The notes beneath the pieces are model-generated. The model saw only the letters and a list, made by a program, of their open reading frames with translations, had not been told where the DNA came from and made no database searches. Shown one piece after another: positions 1-10,441 of a stretch of DNA of 64,000 nt. The position numbers and the translations under genes are program-made. Position 1 is the first letter of the stretch. The number at the start of each line of letters is the position of its first letter. The DNA is from Holtermannia corniformis (Eukaryota; Basidiomycota; Tremellomycetes; Holtermanniales). The stretch covers positions 96,683-160,682 of the forward strand of contig BCIJ01000036.1 of assembly GCA_001599935.1 (NCBI GenBank), in the 5' to 3' direction.

Positions 1-366
1 CGCGCTCAAATACGTTGGGTGCGTATGCTGCAACCTGCGCCTGTTCTGTGCTGACTTGCACAGCGGCGTACAATTCACCATCCTCTGCGCCGTCGTCCTG
101 CTTAGCACCCTCATCCCGCGAGGTGCACTTTCGTTCAACCCCAAGCTCATCGACGGCCACAACAGTCTCGAAGGTCCGTCGCACACCAAAGGTCGTTCTG
201 CTCGCTGATGCAGGGTGTAGATGACGAGAAGGCGGTCGGTAAAGACGCGTTTGCAAAACCCCAGGAGAGCCCTAGTGCCTACCCGGAGAAGATCCTCGAC
301 GAGTCGACTTCGCCCGACTACCCCGTCTACGTCAACGGGGCTCAAGTACCGACAGCTGACAAATAG
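1..366 (+). CDS. C-terminal fragment of a membrane protein, probably a transporter
   Basis: Only the last three exons are in the window. They read as exons 1-18, 64-173 and 221-366, with introns 19-63 and 174-220 that carry the local GTGCGT/GTCCGT donors and a CTGAC or CTGAT branch site. The joined frame gives one hydrophobic segment (VQFTILCAVVLLSTLIPRG) followed by a polar tail of about 65 residues ending in PTADK and a TAG at 364-366. A single terminal membrane helix followed by a charged cytosolic tail is common in fungal major-facilitator transporters, but the family cannot be fixed from this fragment. It converges on the zinc-cluster regulator that ends at 476. If it is a transporter, it could serve the same pathway as the aldolase and oxoprolinase further right; that is inference. 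Confidence 0.55.
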
Positions 367-475
367 GCGATCCCGCGTTCGACAATTGTACGATTGTGAT
401 GCGATACACTGCCAGCGGTTGGTCTCCTTGGATACATGGCATGCATAACTTTATACAACTGGCGTCCCATCTCGC

Positions 476-3400
476 TCATCCCGCCGACCCGAAAAAGTCA
501 GCCCAGGGCATGACTTGCTCATCAGCGACGCTCGTCGGCGTCGGCTCTGATTCTGGCGGTGACCACGTTGGGAACATCTCTGGTGTCGGTTGTTGGATGT
601 ATGGCTGCGCTGGTGGTGGAGACAGTTGTGCAGACGCCGTCCGCTGTTGTTGCAAGTATTGTGAGAACTGTGCCGGGTCATACGGCTGCGCTTGCGGCTG
701 CGTCGTCGGCGCTGTCGGCGGGGCAAGGCCCATGTGGTGTAGCAGGGCTTGGAAGAAGGCCGGAGTGACGTAGGGCAGTTGCTGCTGCGTTTGCGTTTGC
801 GTCTGACCCTGCATCTGCTGCTCGAGAGGTGATACGTCGGTCGGGAAGGAACTCGCAAAGCTGGGACATTAGTCTTGCAATCATACTCATTGGCGTACTC
901 ACCTGCCTCGAGAGCCCTGCGACGCCTGCGGTTGCGGTAGGTCGACCGGCGCAGCTTGTGTCGCCTGTTGCTGCGCGGCCTGCTGCTGGCCAAAGGCAAA
1001 GTGCCGCTGCTCGACCGCGGGCGTGGCACTCGGGATCAGGTTGTAGAAGGGTGGCTGTCTAGTATCAAGCGCAAACGGATGTGGGACCGCCTGCGGCTCG
1101 GTCGCGGGTGCCGGAGTGGTCAAGGTTGAAAAGTCCATCGAGAACATGCTTGGCTCCGTGAAGCTTGTCGATGGCCCAGCGTCGCTGTTTTGACCAAAGA
1201 ACGAAGGTTGGTAAGCCTGGCCTTGAGATCCGATGCCGAATAGCGGAGGCGGCGTGACCGACTGCGTCGCAACGGGTGGTTGCACCGGCCTAGAGATCGG
1301 CATGACGGTTGGCGTCGGAGTCGGACCGGCGCAGACATACTCGTTGATGAGGTTTTCGAGAATGTCGGCCTTTTGCGTCCCGCTCGCCCACGAGATGCCG
1401 ATGCGGCGCAAGAGGTTGACGCAGTCTTGCGCAGAGCTGATGGCCTCCTTGTGCCGCTTGGCGGATCGATGCTGTACGGCAGCCAGCAAGTGGGTCGTTC
1501 CCGCGGTAAAGGCGATCTGCGGCATGGTGATGTTGGTATAGGCGAGGTCGAACAGCATGTGCCATTGCTTCATGAGCTGTAGGATGCGCGCCGCTGCCCG
1601 ATCACACGTCTGGCAATGTCAGCTTGTCAGAAGTGGATGCTATGTACATACCTTGACCGCATAGTTGATCGAGTCCTGGTCAAGTCCGCGTCGCTGGGAG
1701 CCTGGCAGGTTGACAACGGGTCGGTAGGATGGCCGGTGCAGCAGGATCAGAAGCCAGTCGTGGGCAAGGTGAAGGGTGAGGATGTGCGGCAGCGCATTCT
1801 TGTACGAGTGCACAGAGAGTCCCAGTGACTCTGGGATCTGCTCGTACCACCGTTCGAGCGACATTCTACACCGATCAGCCATGACAAGGACGCATAAGAT
1901 CAACCCACCGCAATTCGCTGACCGCCTTGACCTTGTTGAGCCCGCCTGAGCCTGCGCGCAGGCCATACACGGTGCTCATGATATCCGAGATCAAGATGGA
2001 GAGCTTGGCCGTTTCGACAAACGTCGTGCTCATCATTGAGGGTTGCGAGCCAGAGGGAGCACCCGAGAGCTGGGACCGGATCTTGCTCCAGTCCCATGGG
2101 ATCCGATCGATTTCTTCATCGACCTCCGGCAGAGGGGTACTGCGCAGTCAGCATGGGTAGCAAGCAACAGTACAGTAATCACCTGTAATCCATCTTGGTG
2201 TGGGCTCTGCCAATGTAGACCGACCATAGCTGCTCCTGGATGAAGACTGTCCAAAACGTATGGTTACGCTGTCACAACGATCAGCATGGGCAACGGAGGT
2301 GACAGTCACCCACCTCTTTGATCTCCAGCTCGGACAGCCTCCCGCTCGCTACCAGAGTCGAGCAATCGACGTTGAGACCGACTGCAGACTGTCAGCCATG
2401 CTCGATACTGGTCGCATACACGCACGGGCCTCTGCTGCTCGGGCTGCAAGACCAAAGCTGAGCCAACCGTGACTGTGACCGCCGAGGGAGCTGTTGAAGC
2501 TGGACAGGATGGCAAAGCCTTGCACACTCGCCAGCGTCGGCTTTTGGCCTTCTCGATCCATATGCTTCAAGGCCTCGTTGGCAAACTGCTTGCGGACATC
2601 AAACGGCTTCAACGCCTCGTCGTCGGCAAACGCCAGGGCGACCGAGAGGATGGCATTGTGGAGCAGCGGGCTGTAGCACTGCGTTCGCGGCGAGGGCCGA
2701 TCCGGAGGACAAGAGATGACGGTGACGAGGTCCCTGTGGAAGGACTGAGGGGATACCCGCAGGGCCCAGGACGCAAAGTAGCGAAAGAAGCGATCGAGGA
2801 CGACGGCGTGCTGGGCTGCACTGAGAGGGATGTCCTGAGGGAGGTACCGCCGGTGGTCATTCGTCCTCGCCGGTGGTTCCTCCTCGTTCCTTGCTGTTGT
2901 GCGCGGTAGGTGGTGAAAGGCAGAGGTCGGACCATAGAATGACACTTCGGACTCTCCGCCGCCGTTGAACTGTACGGTGAGTACTCAGAGTGACTCGACG
3001 GCTTGACTGACCAGCAGGTTGCCCAAAGCCTGTGAGACCTCGTCCGCCTGGGCGGCGCTGGCATCGTCTTCACTGTCCGACTCGCGGCCCAACTCGATAT
3101 CTCGCGATGGCGCCGAGCCGCCCTGGCGCTCGATGATGTTCTCAAGGTCGCGTATCCGAGCTCGCAACGCGTTGACATATGTCCTCGATACCGGTTTGCG
3201 CCCATCATCGTCTTGCGCCCAGGAGCAGTCGAGCTGCACCAGTCAGTCGAGCCATCTCACGGCCGGACACTTGCCTTGGACTTGGCGCAGCTCCCACAGC
3301 ATGGCTGCAGACCATCACACCGTGATTTCCTACAGGATGCTGTTGTGAGCACCGAGAGTCGTACGTCGCTTCTTGGCTCACCTCCGTCGACAGTTTAAAC

Positions 3401-3530
3401 AAGCTTTGGTCACATTCTGTCTCTTTGGCCGCCGCTTGCTCGACTCGTTGTCAACATCCGGCGACGTGTGCGAAGGCCCAGCTATCGCGTTGAACGATGC
3501 CAAGCGACTATCGTGGCTTTGGCTCGACAT
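476..3530 (-). CDS. Zn(2)-Cys(6) fungal transcription factor
   Basis: The start is taken as MSSQSHDSRL at 3530. The first exon ends in ACLNCRRR and the second continues KSRCDGLQPCCGSCAKSK, followed by LDCSW. This gives the six cysteines of a Gal4-type binuclear zinc cluster, split by two short introns, as is usual. Next comes a dimerisation-type helix (YVNALRARIRDLENIIERQ). The middle exons (about 2945-1900) carry a fungal-specific TF domain, with recognisable pieces such as SPLLHNAILSVALAFADDEAL and the HGWLSFGLAARAAEA motif. The C-terminus (about 1570-476) is long, rich in Gln and Pro, and looks like an activation domain; it ends WADFFGSAG. The gene lies 229 bp downstream of the aldolase gene on the same strand. 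It is a candidate local regulator of the aldolase/oxoprolinase pair; its target is not shown by the sequence. Confidence 0.85.
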
Positions 3531-3758
3531 TGCGCCGTCGAACGACACTGTGCCTGCTCGCAAGACTACGACAAGGCGCAAGGTGGACTGCAACGTCTTA
3601 TCGTGCTCAATCAAGCACTCGCTAACCAAAGTCGTGGTCCCCGCACTGCAAGAAGCACTCGGCCAATGGCAGCTGACAGAGTGAACGCCTTCGCCGGAAG
3701 TGTAACGTCTGCCGCGGCATCCTCGGCATCGGCCCACCGTTGCATGCTGATGATTGCT

Positions 3759-4818
3759 CTACAGGCTCTGCTCGAGTGCGTTCAGAGCGTCCAGAATCGT
3801 CGCTTGTGCTGCGATTTTCTCGGTGCTCGCGCTGGGCAGTGGGCTACGCGCGATGCCACTGCCATACCCATGGTACTTTTGCACAGCCGCCTGCTGATGT
3901 CAGTTGCGAGCCTCGAGGCGCTATGCTGCGCACCTTCAAGCCGGCAACACCGAGCTTGGCTTGCGCGCCGTCCGCGTCGCACAGCACATCTTGGATCGCC
4001 TTGGCACCCTTGATGTCGCCCGCTTGATACCGCTTGTACAACTCGACGTGAGCTTTGGGCGCCAGGTTGACGAGCGCAGCAATGACGCCGGACGAGCCGC
4101 CGACAAGGCCGTGCAAGAAGAACTCGGACTTGCCCGCCAGGACGCAAAAGTCTGAGCGCGGGGTGTGTGTGCTGACGCGGTGCAGTGTGCCGAGGTTCTG
4201 ACGACGTCAGCGCGCGTAACTGGCGCGAGGTCGGCTCACACCACAGGTCAGCTTGACGCCGACAATGTTGCGATGTTGGGCAAGCTCGATGATCGTGTCA
4301 CTGCTCAGGTTGATACCGCTCGCGACCATGGGAAAGTTGTACAGCAGGATAGGGATGGGCGATGCGTCGGCCAGCGTCGTGAAGAACTCGGTGAGTACCG
4401 GCACCGTCATGGCACCCGGCCAGTAGTTTGGGGGCAGCACAAGCACAAAGTCGGCACCGGCCTCCTTGGCCTCGGTCGAGAGCTGCAATGTCTCTTTCCG
4501 GCTTGACGCGCCGGTTCCGGCAATGATCTTGACGTGCTTGAATCCATTGGAATCAAGTGTGCTCCGGACCGTCTTGATCGTCAGCTGCCGCTCCTCGGAC
4601 GACAAGTGGACTGCTTCGCCGTTGGAGCCTTGGATGACTAGACCAGTCACTCCGCCCTATTCGCGCTCAGCCGATCCCGAGTCTCTCTACACCGGACGCA
4701 CCTTGGCTAAGCGCAGGACGTGGGTTTCAATCGCCTCGACATTGATCGACTCGTCTTGGTTGAAAAACGTCACGACAGGGCAGTAGACTCCAGACGGTGG
4801 GGCAGCGGCGTGCGACAT
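3759..4818 (-). CDS. Dihydrodipicolinate synthase/N-acetylneuraminate lyase-family aldolase
   Basis: Four exons read MSHAAAPPSGVYCPVVTFFN..., then GGVTGLVIQGSNGE, then NLGTLHRV..., then QAAVQKYHGYGSGIARSPL..., ending LNALEQSL. It is a class I (Schiff-base) TIM-barrel lyase. The catalytic lysine sits in NIVGVKLTC, the substrate-carboxylate motif is the IAGTGASS stretch, and the barrel tyrosine lies in PILLYNFP. Length is about 310 residues, normal for the family. Fungal members include L-2-keto-3-deoxygalactonate aldolase and 4-hydroxy-2-oxoglutarate aldolase; the substrate cannot be told here. The gene is divergent from the fused 5-oxoprolinase, with 276 bp between start codons, so the two are probably co-regulated. 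A role in splitting a 2-oxo acid made from a cyclic amide is possible but inferred. The start was chosen because it gives the GVYCPVVTFF strand right after a short N-terminus. Confidence 0.85.
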
Positions 4819-5094
4819 GGCTGCAGGTGGTATGACATGCCCAAGTCCTCGCCCTTCGCTATAAAGCCACGCAGAATCGCGCCCGGCTATGACTTCCAGC
4901 TCGTTGGCAATCCACGTGGCGCGCTCCGGCCGGAAAACGATCGTCGGCCAGCGTTCGACTCCCGGCGGCGCGCAGTGGCCGCCCGAGTGGCATAGCCGAT
5001 CGCCCCGATTATATAGCCGGGCGGTCGAGGATGCTTGAAATGCACCAAGGTGGGCGAGCGACAGGCCAGCTCGAGATACAGGCTCGTACCCGCC
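4819..5094. promoter_or_regulatory. Divergent promoter between aldolase and 5-oxoprolinase genes
   Basis: These 276 bp separate two head-to-head start codons. A TATA-like TTATATAG lies at 5009-5016, about 80 bp before the oxoprolinase ATG. No coding sequence is visible. Shared control of both genes is inferred from the layout. Confidence 0.5.
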
Positions 5095-8000
5095 ATGACT
5101 TTGATGAAGATGCCAACTGCGGGAATCCGGATTGCCATCGGTCAGTTGATAGCGTCTTGTGTTGTTCACGAGCTGATAGCGTTGTAGATCGTGGAGGGAC
5201 GTGAGTGATGGAGATTCGTTGAGAGGTTCGTGCTGAGCGTTACCAGCTTTACGGATGTCTCGGCCACCTTTCCAGACCGCCCACCACTCATCCTCAAGGT
5301 TCTGTCGGTGGACCCGAGCTACCCCGATGCACCTACCGAAGCCATTCGGCGAGTGCTGGAGCATGCACACGGCAAGGTCATCCCACGAGGGACCCCACTT
5401 GACGTGTCGTCCGTCCAAGTGATCCGCATGGGCACGACAGTCGCCACAAATGCTTTGCTGGAGCGGAAAGGCGAGCGCACAGCTCTACTGGTCACCAAGG
5501 GCTTCAAGGTGAGTGCATCTGATGAGCTGTATCTGCCAGGTGCTGACTCACAATAGGACATCCTCCGCATCGGCAACCAATCTCGACCCAACCTGTTCGA
5601 CCTGCAAGTCCGGAGACCGGGCATGCTGTACGAGGAGGTCGTCGAAGTCGACGAACGCGTGGTCCTTGCCGACGCCTACCAAGTGGACGACGTCGAGATC
5701 ATCAAGGGTGTATCGGGGGAGAAGCTGCAAGTACTACGCAAGCCAGACCTCACCGAGGTTCGCAAAGACCTCGAGCGGTTACACGCCAAGGGGCTGCGAG
5801 CGCTCTCGGTCGCCTTTATGCACTCGTATACCTTCCACGAGCACGAAGAGGCTGTAGGCGAGCTGGCTTTGGAAGTTGGCTTCTCGCATGTGTCACTGTG
5901 AGTGGATATTCTGCTGCTTTGACTCAAACTGATGATTGCAGGTCGAGCAAGTTGTCGTCAATGATCCGCATTGTCTCAAGAGGGCTCTCGGCCACTGCAG
6001 ATGCCTATCTGACCCCTGAGCTCAAACGCTATCTGGCCGGTTTCAAAAAGAGCTTTGCAAACCTGCGGCCGGGCATGATCCAGTTCATGCAGTCAGATGG
6101 TGGTTGTAAGTCTCACGACCTGTGTCAACCGGCACTAACACCCAACAGTGGTCAATGCCGAGGGCTTCTCCGGCCTGCGTGCTGTTCTCTCGGGACCAGC
6201 GGGTGGTGTCGTCGGCTATGCTCGGACATGCTATGACGACGAACAGAAGGTAGCCGTCATCGGCTTCGACATGGGCGGTACTTCCACCGACGTATCGCGC
6301 TACGATGGCGAGTTTGAGCATGTTACCGAGACAACAACGTCCGGTGTGACGATCCAGGCGGCGCAGTTTGACATCAACACTGTCGCTGCTGGAGGTGGAG
6401 TCAGTGCTTGGCTTGGAAGATGGCCTGAACTGACACTCCTCAGTCGATCCTCAAGTGGGAGAACGGCTTGCTCAAGGTCGGCCCAGAGTCGGCTGGCGCG
6501 CTTCCCGGTCCTGCATGCTACCGTCGGGGTGGTCCGTTGGCCGTCACCGATGCCAATGTCTTCCTCGGTCGCCTTCTTCCTTCCCACTTGTGAGTAACTT
6601 CAGTACATGGGCATCAACTGACAATTACAGCCCAAAGATCTTCGGCCCTAACGAAGACCAATCCCTGGATGTCGACATTGTGCGCCAAAAGTTCCACGAG
6701 CTTGCCGCGCAGATCTCTGAAGAGACTGGCGTCGTCAAGACACCAGAGTCAATCGCCCTCGGCTTCCTCACGGTCGCCACAGAAGCCATGTGCAACCCGA
6801 TTCGCACCCTGTCTGAAGCGCGCGGTCACGAAACATCAAGTCACTGGCTGGCTGTGTTCGGCGGGGCTGGCGGTCAATCAGGCTGCGATGTCGCTGCGAC
6901 TCTCGCCATCTCGCGTGTGGTGATTCACAAGTGCTCGGCCATCCTGTCGGCGTTCGGTATCGCCAAAGCCGACGTCGTTCACGAATCTCAAGCGGCATAT
7001 TCGGGCAACTTCACGGCCGAATCGCGCTCGGCAATTCGCGAGCGCCTCGTTGCTCTTAGCAAGACGTCCGAGGGCGAGCTGCTCTCCCAAGGTCACCCCG
7101 AGGCTTCCCTATCGTCCTCGCTGTACTGCAACATGCGCTACGAGGGCGCCGATGCAATGCTCATGGTCCGCGAGCCAGAGGACGGCGATTTTGCTAGTGC
7201 ATTCAAAGCCAAGCACCATCAAGAGTTTGGTTTCTCCCTCGATAATCGCGCTGTCGTCGTTGACGACTTGCGCGCTCGAGTGGTAGCGGCTGGCGAGGAC
7301 GCCGCCGAGCTAGCTTCTCGCAAACCACTCTCGCGCCAGATCGACGATGCGCGTGCTGCGCCAAAGAAGGCTACGCCGATCGAGACGACCAAGGTCTGCT
7401 TCGAGTCTACCGGTTGGATTGATGCTGGTGTCTACAAGCTGGGCAAACTGGCACCGTCGACCATCATCAAAGGTCCGGCCATGATCATCGATGAGACGCA
7501 GACCATCATGGTCGTCCCGACGGCGGAAGCCGTTGTTCTCGAGGAGCATGTCATCATCGACATTGCGAAGAAGGACGAGAGGATCGATGCAAAGCTCGAA
7601 GTCGACCCAGTCCTCGTACGTTGACGCGGCAAATCGGTTGTCTCGCACTGACGGTGTGCAGCTCAGTGTGTTTGGACACCGCTTCATGGCCGTGGCCGAC
7701 CAGATGGGGCGTGTCTTGCAGAAGACGTAAGTTTCACCGTGACAGCCAACCACTCTTGCTCACCCACGCCAGCTCCGTATCCGTCAACATCAAGGAGCGC
7801 CTCGACTTTTCCTGCGCCTTGTTCTCTGCCGAAGGTGCGCTGGAACGTTCGCCGTCCTCACCATGCTAACGGCCACAGGCAACCTGGTCGCCAATGCCCC
7901 ACATGTTCCCGCAATGCTCGGCAGCATGGGCATGGCCGTACAATGGCAGCACCAGCACTGGAAAGACAAGCTTGTTGACGGCGATATCCTGATCTCAAAC

Positions 8001-9576
8001 CACCCGGTCGCTGGTGGCGTTCACCTGCCTGACATGACCGTGGTGACGCCCGTCTTCGACAACGAGAGCAAGAATATCATCTTCTACGTGGCTTCGCGGG
8101 GGCATCATGCAGATGTTGGTGGGATTCTGCCTGGATCCATGCCGCCCAATTCGAAGACCATCTTCGAAGAGGGCGCCTCGATCATGAGGTGAGTTTGAGT
8201 CGGGTAGTCGTGTCAGCACTGACGTGATCAGCTTCAAGGTGGTATCCGGCGGCAAGTACGATGAAGCCGGCCTCCGCAAGCTTCTCGTCGACGATCCAGC
8301 CCAACTCCCTGGTGGTTCCGGCACACGTACGCTCCGTGACAACATTTCCGACATCAACGCCCAGATCGCTGCCACTTTCAAGGGCGTCACCCTCGTCAAA
8401 GCCATGATCGCCAAGTACTCGCTCGACGTCGTGCTCATGTACATGTACGCCATCCAGCGCACGGCGGAAGACGCCGTGCGTGCCCTCCTCCGCGAGTTCA
8501 GCCGCAAGCACGCTGGCAAACCCCTTGTTGCTGTGGACCACATGGACGACGGCACTCCGGTCTGCCTCAAGATCACTATCGATGCCGACAGTGGTGACGC
8601 AGAGTTTGACTTTACCGGTACCGGGCCAGAAGTGTATGGCAACTGGAACGCCCCACGGGCAATCTGCAACTCGGCCATCATCTACGCATTGCGGTGTTTG
8701 CTCGATTCGGACATCCCACTGAACCAAGGCTGTCTGAACCCAATCAAAATCATCCTGCCAGAGGGATGCTTCTTGAACGTGAGTACTCGATCGACCCCAA
8801 TTGAAACTGACAGGACGCAGCCTTCACCAGATGCCGCCGTGTGCGCTGGCAACGTCCTGACCTCCCAGCGGGTCACCGACGTGGTGTTCAAGGCGTTCCA
8901 AGCTTGCGGCGCCTCGCAGGGCTGCATGTCGAACCTCACATTCGGCTACGACGCCTTGCCCGAAGAAGCCGATGCGCCCGAGATCTCGGCAACGGGTGTT
9001 CCCAAGAGCTTGGGCTTCTACGAGACGATTGCGGGCGGTGCCGGTGCCGGTCCGACATGGCACGGAACGAGCGGTGTCCAAACGTAAGTCTAGACCCGCT
9101 CGATATGCGTCGCTGACTGGTGCAGCAACATGACCAACACTCGCTCGACCGACCCCGAAATATTCGAACGCCGCTACCCCGTCATCCTGCGCCAGTTTCG
9201 ACTGCGTGAAAACTCTGGTGGTCGAGGCCAGCACCAGGGCGGTGAAGGTGTCGTCCGCGAGCTCGAGTTCCGACGCGACTTGACGTGCTCGATCCTTTCT
9301 GAACGCCGTGGCGGTTTCCTGCCGTACGGTATGGCCGGCGGTGAACCTGCTGCGCGCGGGCAGAACCTGTGGATCTCAAAGGCGGGCCGTGTCGTCAACA
9401 TGGGTGGCAAGAACACGGTCCCGATGAAGTGCGGTGATCGGATCATGGTCATGACGCCGGGTGGTGGCGGCTACGGGCCCGTTGGGGCCGAGGAGGCTGT
9501 CAAGGAGAGAAAGGAGACTGTGTTTGTGGGCAATGGGTCGTACGCTGAGCGCATTGCGCTCCAGCACAGCAACTAG
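5095..9576 (+). CDS. 5-oxoprolinase/hydantoinase, full-length fused HyuA-HyuB protein
   Basis: Hydrolyses a cyclic amide with ATP; the family type reaction is 5-oxo-L-proline to L-glutamate in the cytosolic gamma-glutamyl cycle. The start at 5095 ([16 protein letters not shown]) has a CCGCC leader; two in-frame ATGs follow at 5104 and 5110. Three short exons rebuild IRIAIDRGGTFTDV, the phosphate-binding loop at the family's N-terminus. The HyuA half continues with [33 protein letters not shown] and [16 protein letters not shown]. The HyuB half starts around 7670 ([16 protein letters not shown]), then [15 protein letters not shown], and ends with the [11 protein letters not shown] loop before a TAG at 9574. 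The product is about 1,290 residues, the normal length for eukaryotic fused oxoprolinases. About a dozen introns are inferred. Some family members act on hydantoins or N-methylhydantoins, so the substrate remains open. Confidence 0.9.
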
Positions 9577-9770
9577 ATTTGGGACCGGCTGTCGTTGTAT
9601 ATTCTATGCATTGGGGTGAGATCGAGAGGCTACTCGAGGGCGTAAGCGGAAGCTCTGCCATCGCCACGGCGGGCTGACAATCCCTTGTGCGAGTCAAGCA
9701 TAAAGGTTTGTATCAGCAGAAGGCTATAGTAGCCCAGCGCAATCAGTCTGGCTGCACATCAACATCCACC

Positions 9771-9989
9771 ATGCCTGATACAACCCCGTGTATCGTCGCC
9801 GATCCCAAAGAGTGGGGTCTCAGTAACCTAGAGGCCACCACGAGCTACGCTTCACCTGCCATCGAGGCGTCCACGGGGACGGGCTACAACCTGGCTGGCT
9901 CCTTGGCGAGCTCAGACGATGCTCAAGGCCAGCCATACGTTCAGGCGCCAGAATCCGACGGCTCACAAGCGCACCATCGGGCCGTGTAG
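9771..9989 (+). CDS. Small protein (72 aa), paralogue of the next small ORF
   Basis: A single-exon ORF starting MPDTTPCIVADPKEWG. It is not recognised as any family. It is supported by resemblance to the ORF at 10193: both have an early EWG, then TS, then a TG-x-GYN-x2-GSL-x-SS core in the same order and spacing, and both follow a CCACC/TCACC start context. No signal peptide or membrane segment is seen. It is rich in Ser, Ala and Pro. The pair looks like a tandem duplication of a small-protein gene. Confidence 0.5.
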   Translation: MPDTTPCIVADPKEWGLSNLEATTSYASPAIEASTGTGYNLAGSLASSDDAQGQPYVQAPESDGSQAHHRAV

Positions 9990-10192
9990 TTCGAGCACGT
10001 TCAGAGCCGCATGCACTGGTCTACACTCGTCCAACCAAGCCCAGTGACTGCGTGACTCAGACGTCCTTTGTATCTAGACAGCGACCACGTCCTTTGTCGA
10101 TGTGAAGACTGTCAGTGTCCAGTGAGAGAAGCGCTGTCCCATCGTATAATCTCCTGCCTTGACCCTCGTCCGTCTTCGCACGCAAGCTCACC

Positions 10193-10390
10193 ATGACCGA
10201 CGCACAGCAAGCTGAGCTTAGCCCACCTGAATGGGGCCAGCAAGACTGCGTGAAAGCACCGACAAGCTGGCTCGCCGAGCTGCCCAGACCGCTGCCAACA
10301 GGCTGGGGCTACAACGTTATCGGATCCCTACCGAGTTCCGCCAGCGATCACGAACCCCAAGGTAGATGGGAACGCCGAGCCGCCTTGTAG
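10193..10390 (+). CDS. Small protein (65 aa), tandem paralogue of the preceding ORF
   Basis: A single-exon ORF starting MTDAQQAELSPPEWG, with the core PTGWGYNVIGSLPSS. It shares the EWG...TG-x-GYN-x2-GSL-x-SS layout with the ORF at 9771. It ends 52 bp before the stop codon of the convergent ubiquitin-like gene. The C-terminus (GRWERRAAL) is basic and differs from that of its neighbour. Function unknown. The conserved block between two otherwise divergent short ORFs is the main reason to believe they are coding. Confidence 0.5.
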   Translation: MTDAQQAELSPPEWGQQDCVKAPTSWLAELPRPLPTGWGYNVIGSLPSSASDHEPQGRWERRAAL

Positions 10391-10441
10391 TGTATGTATG
10401 GTATCTACATGTGGTTGTACAGTCTATCAGAGTGTGTGAGG

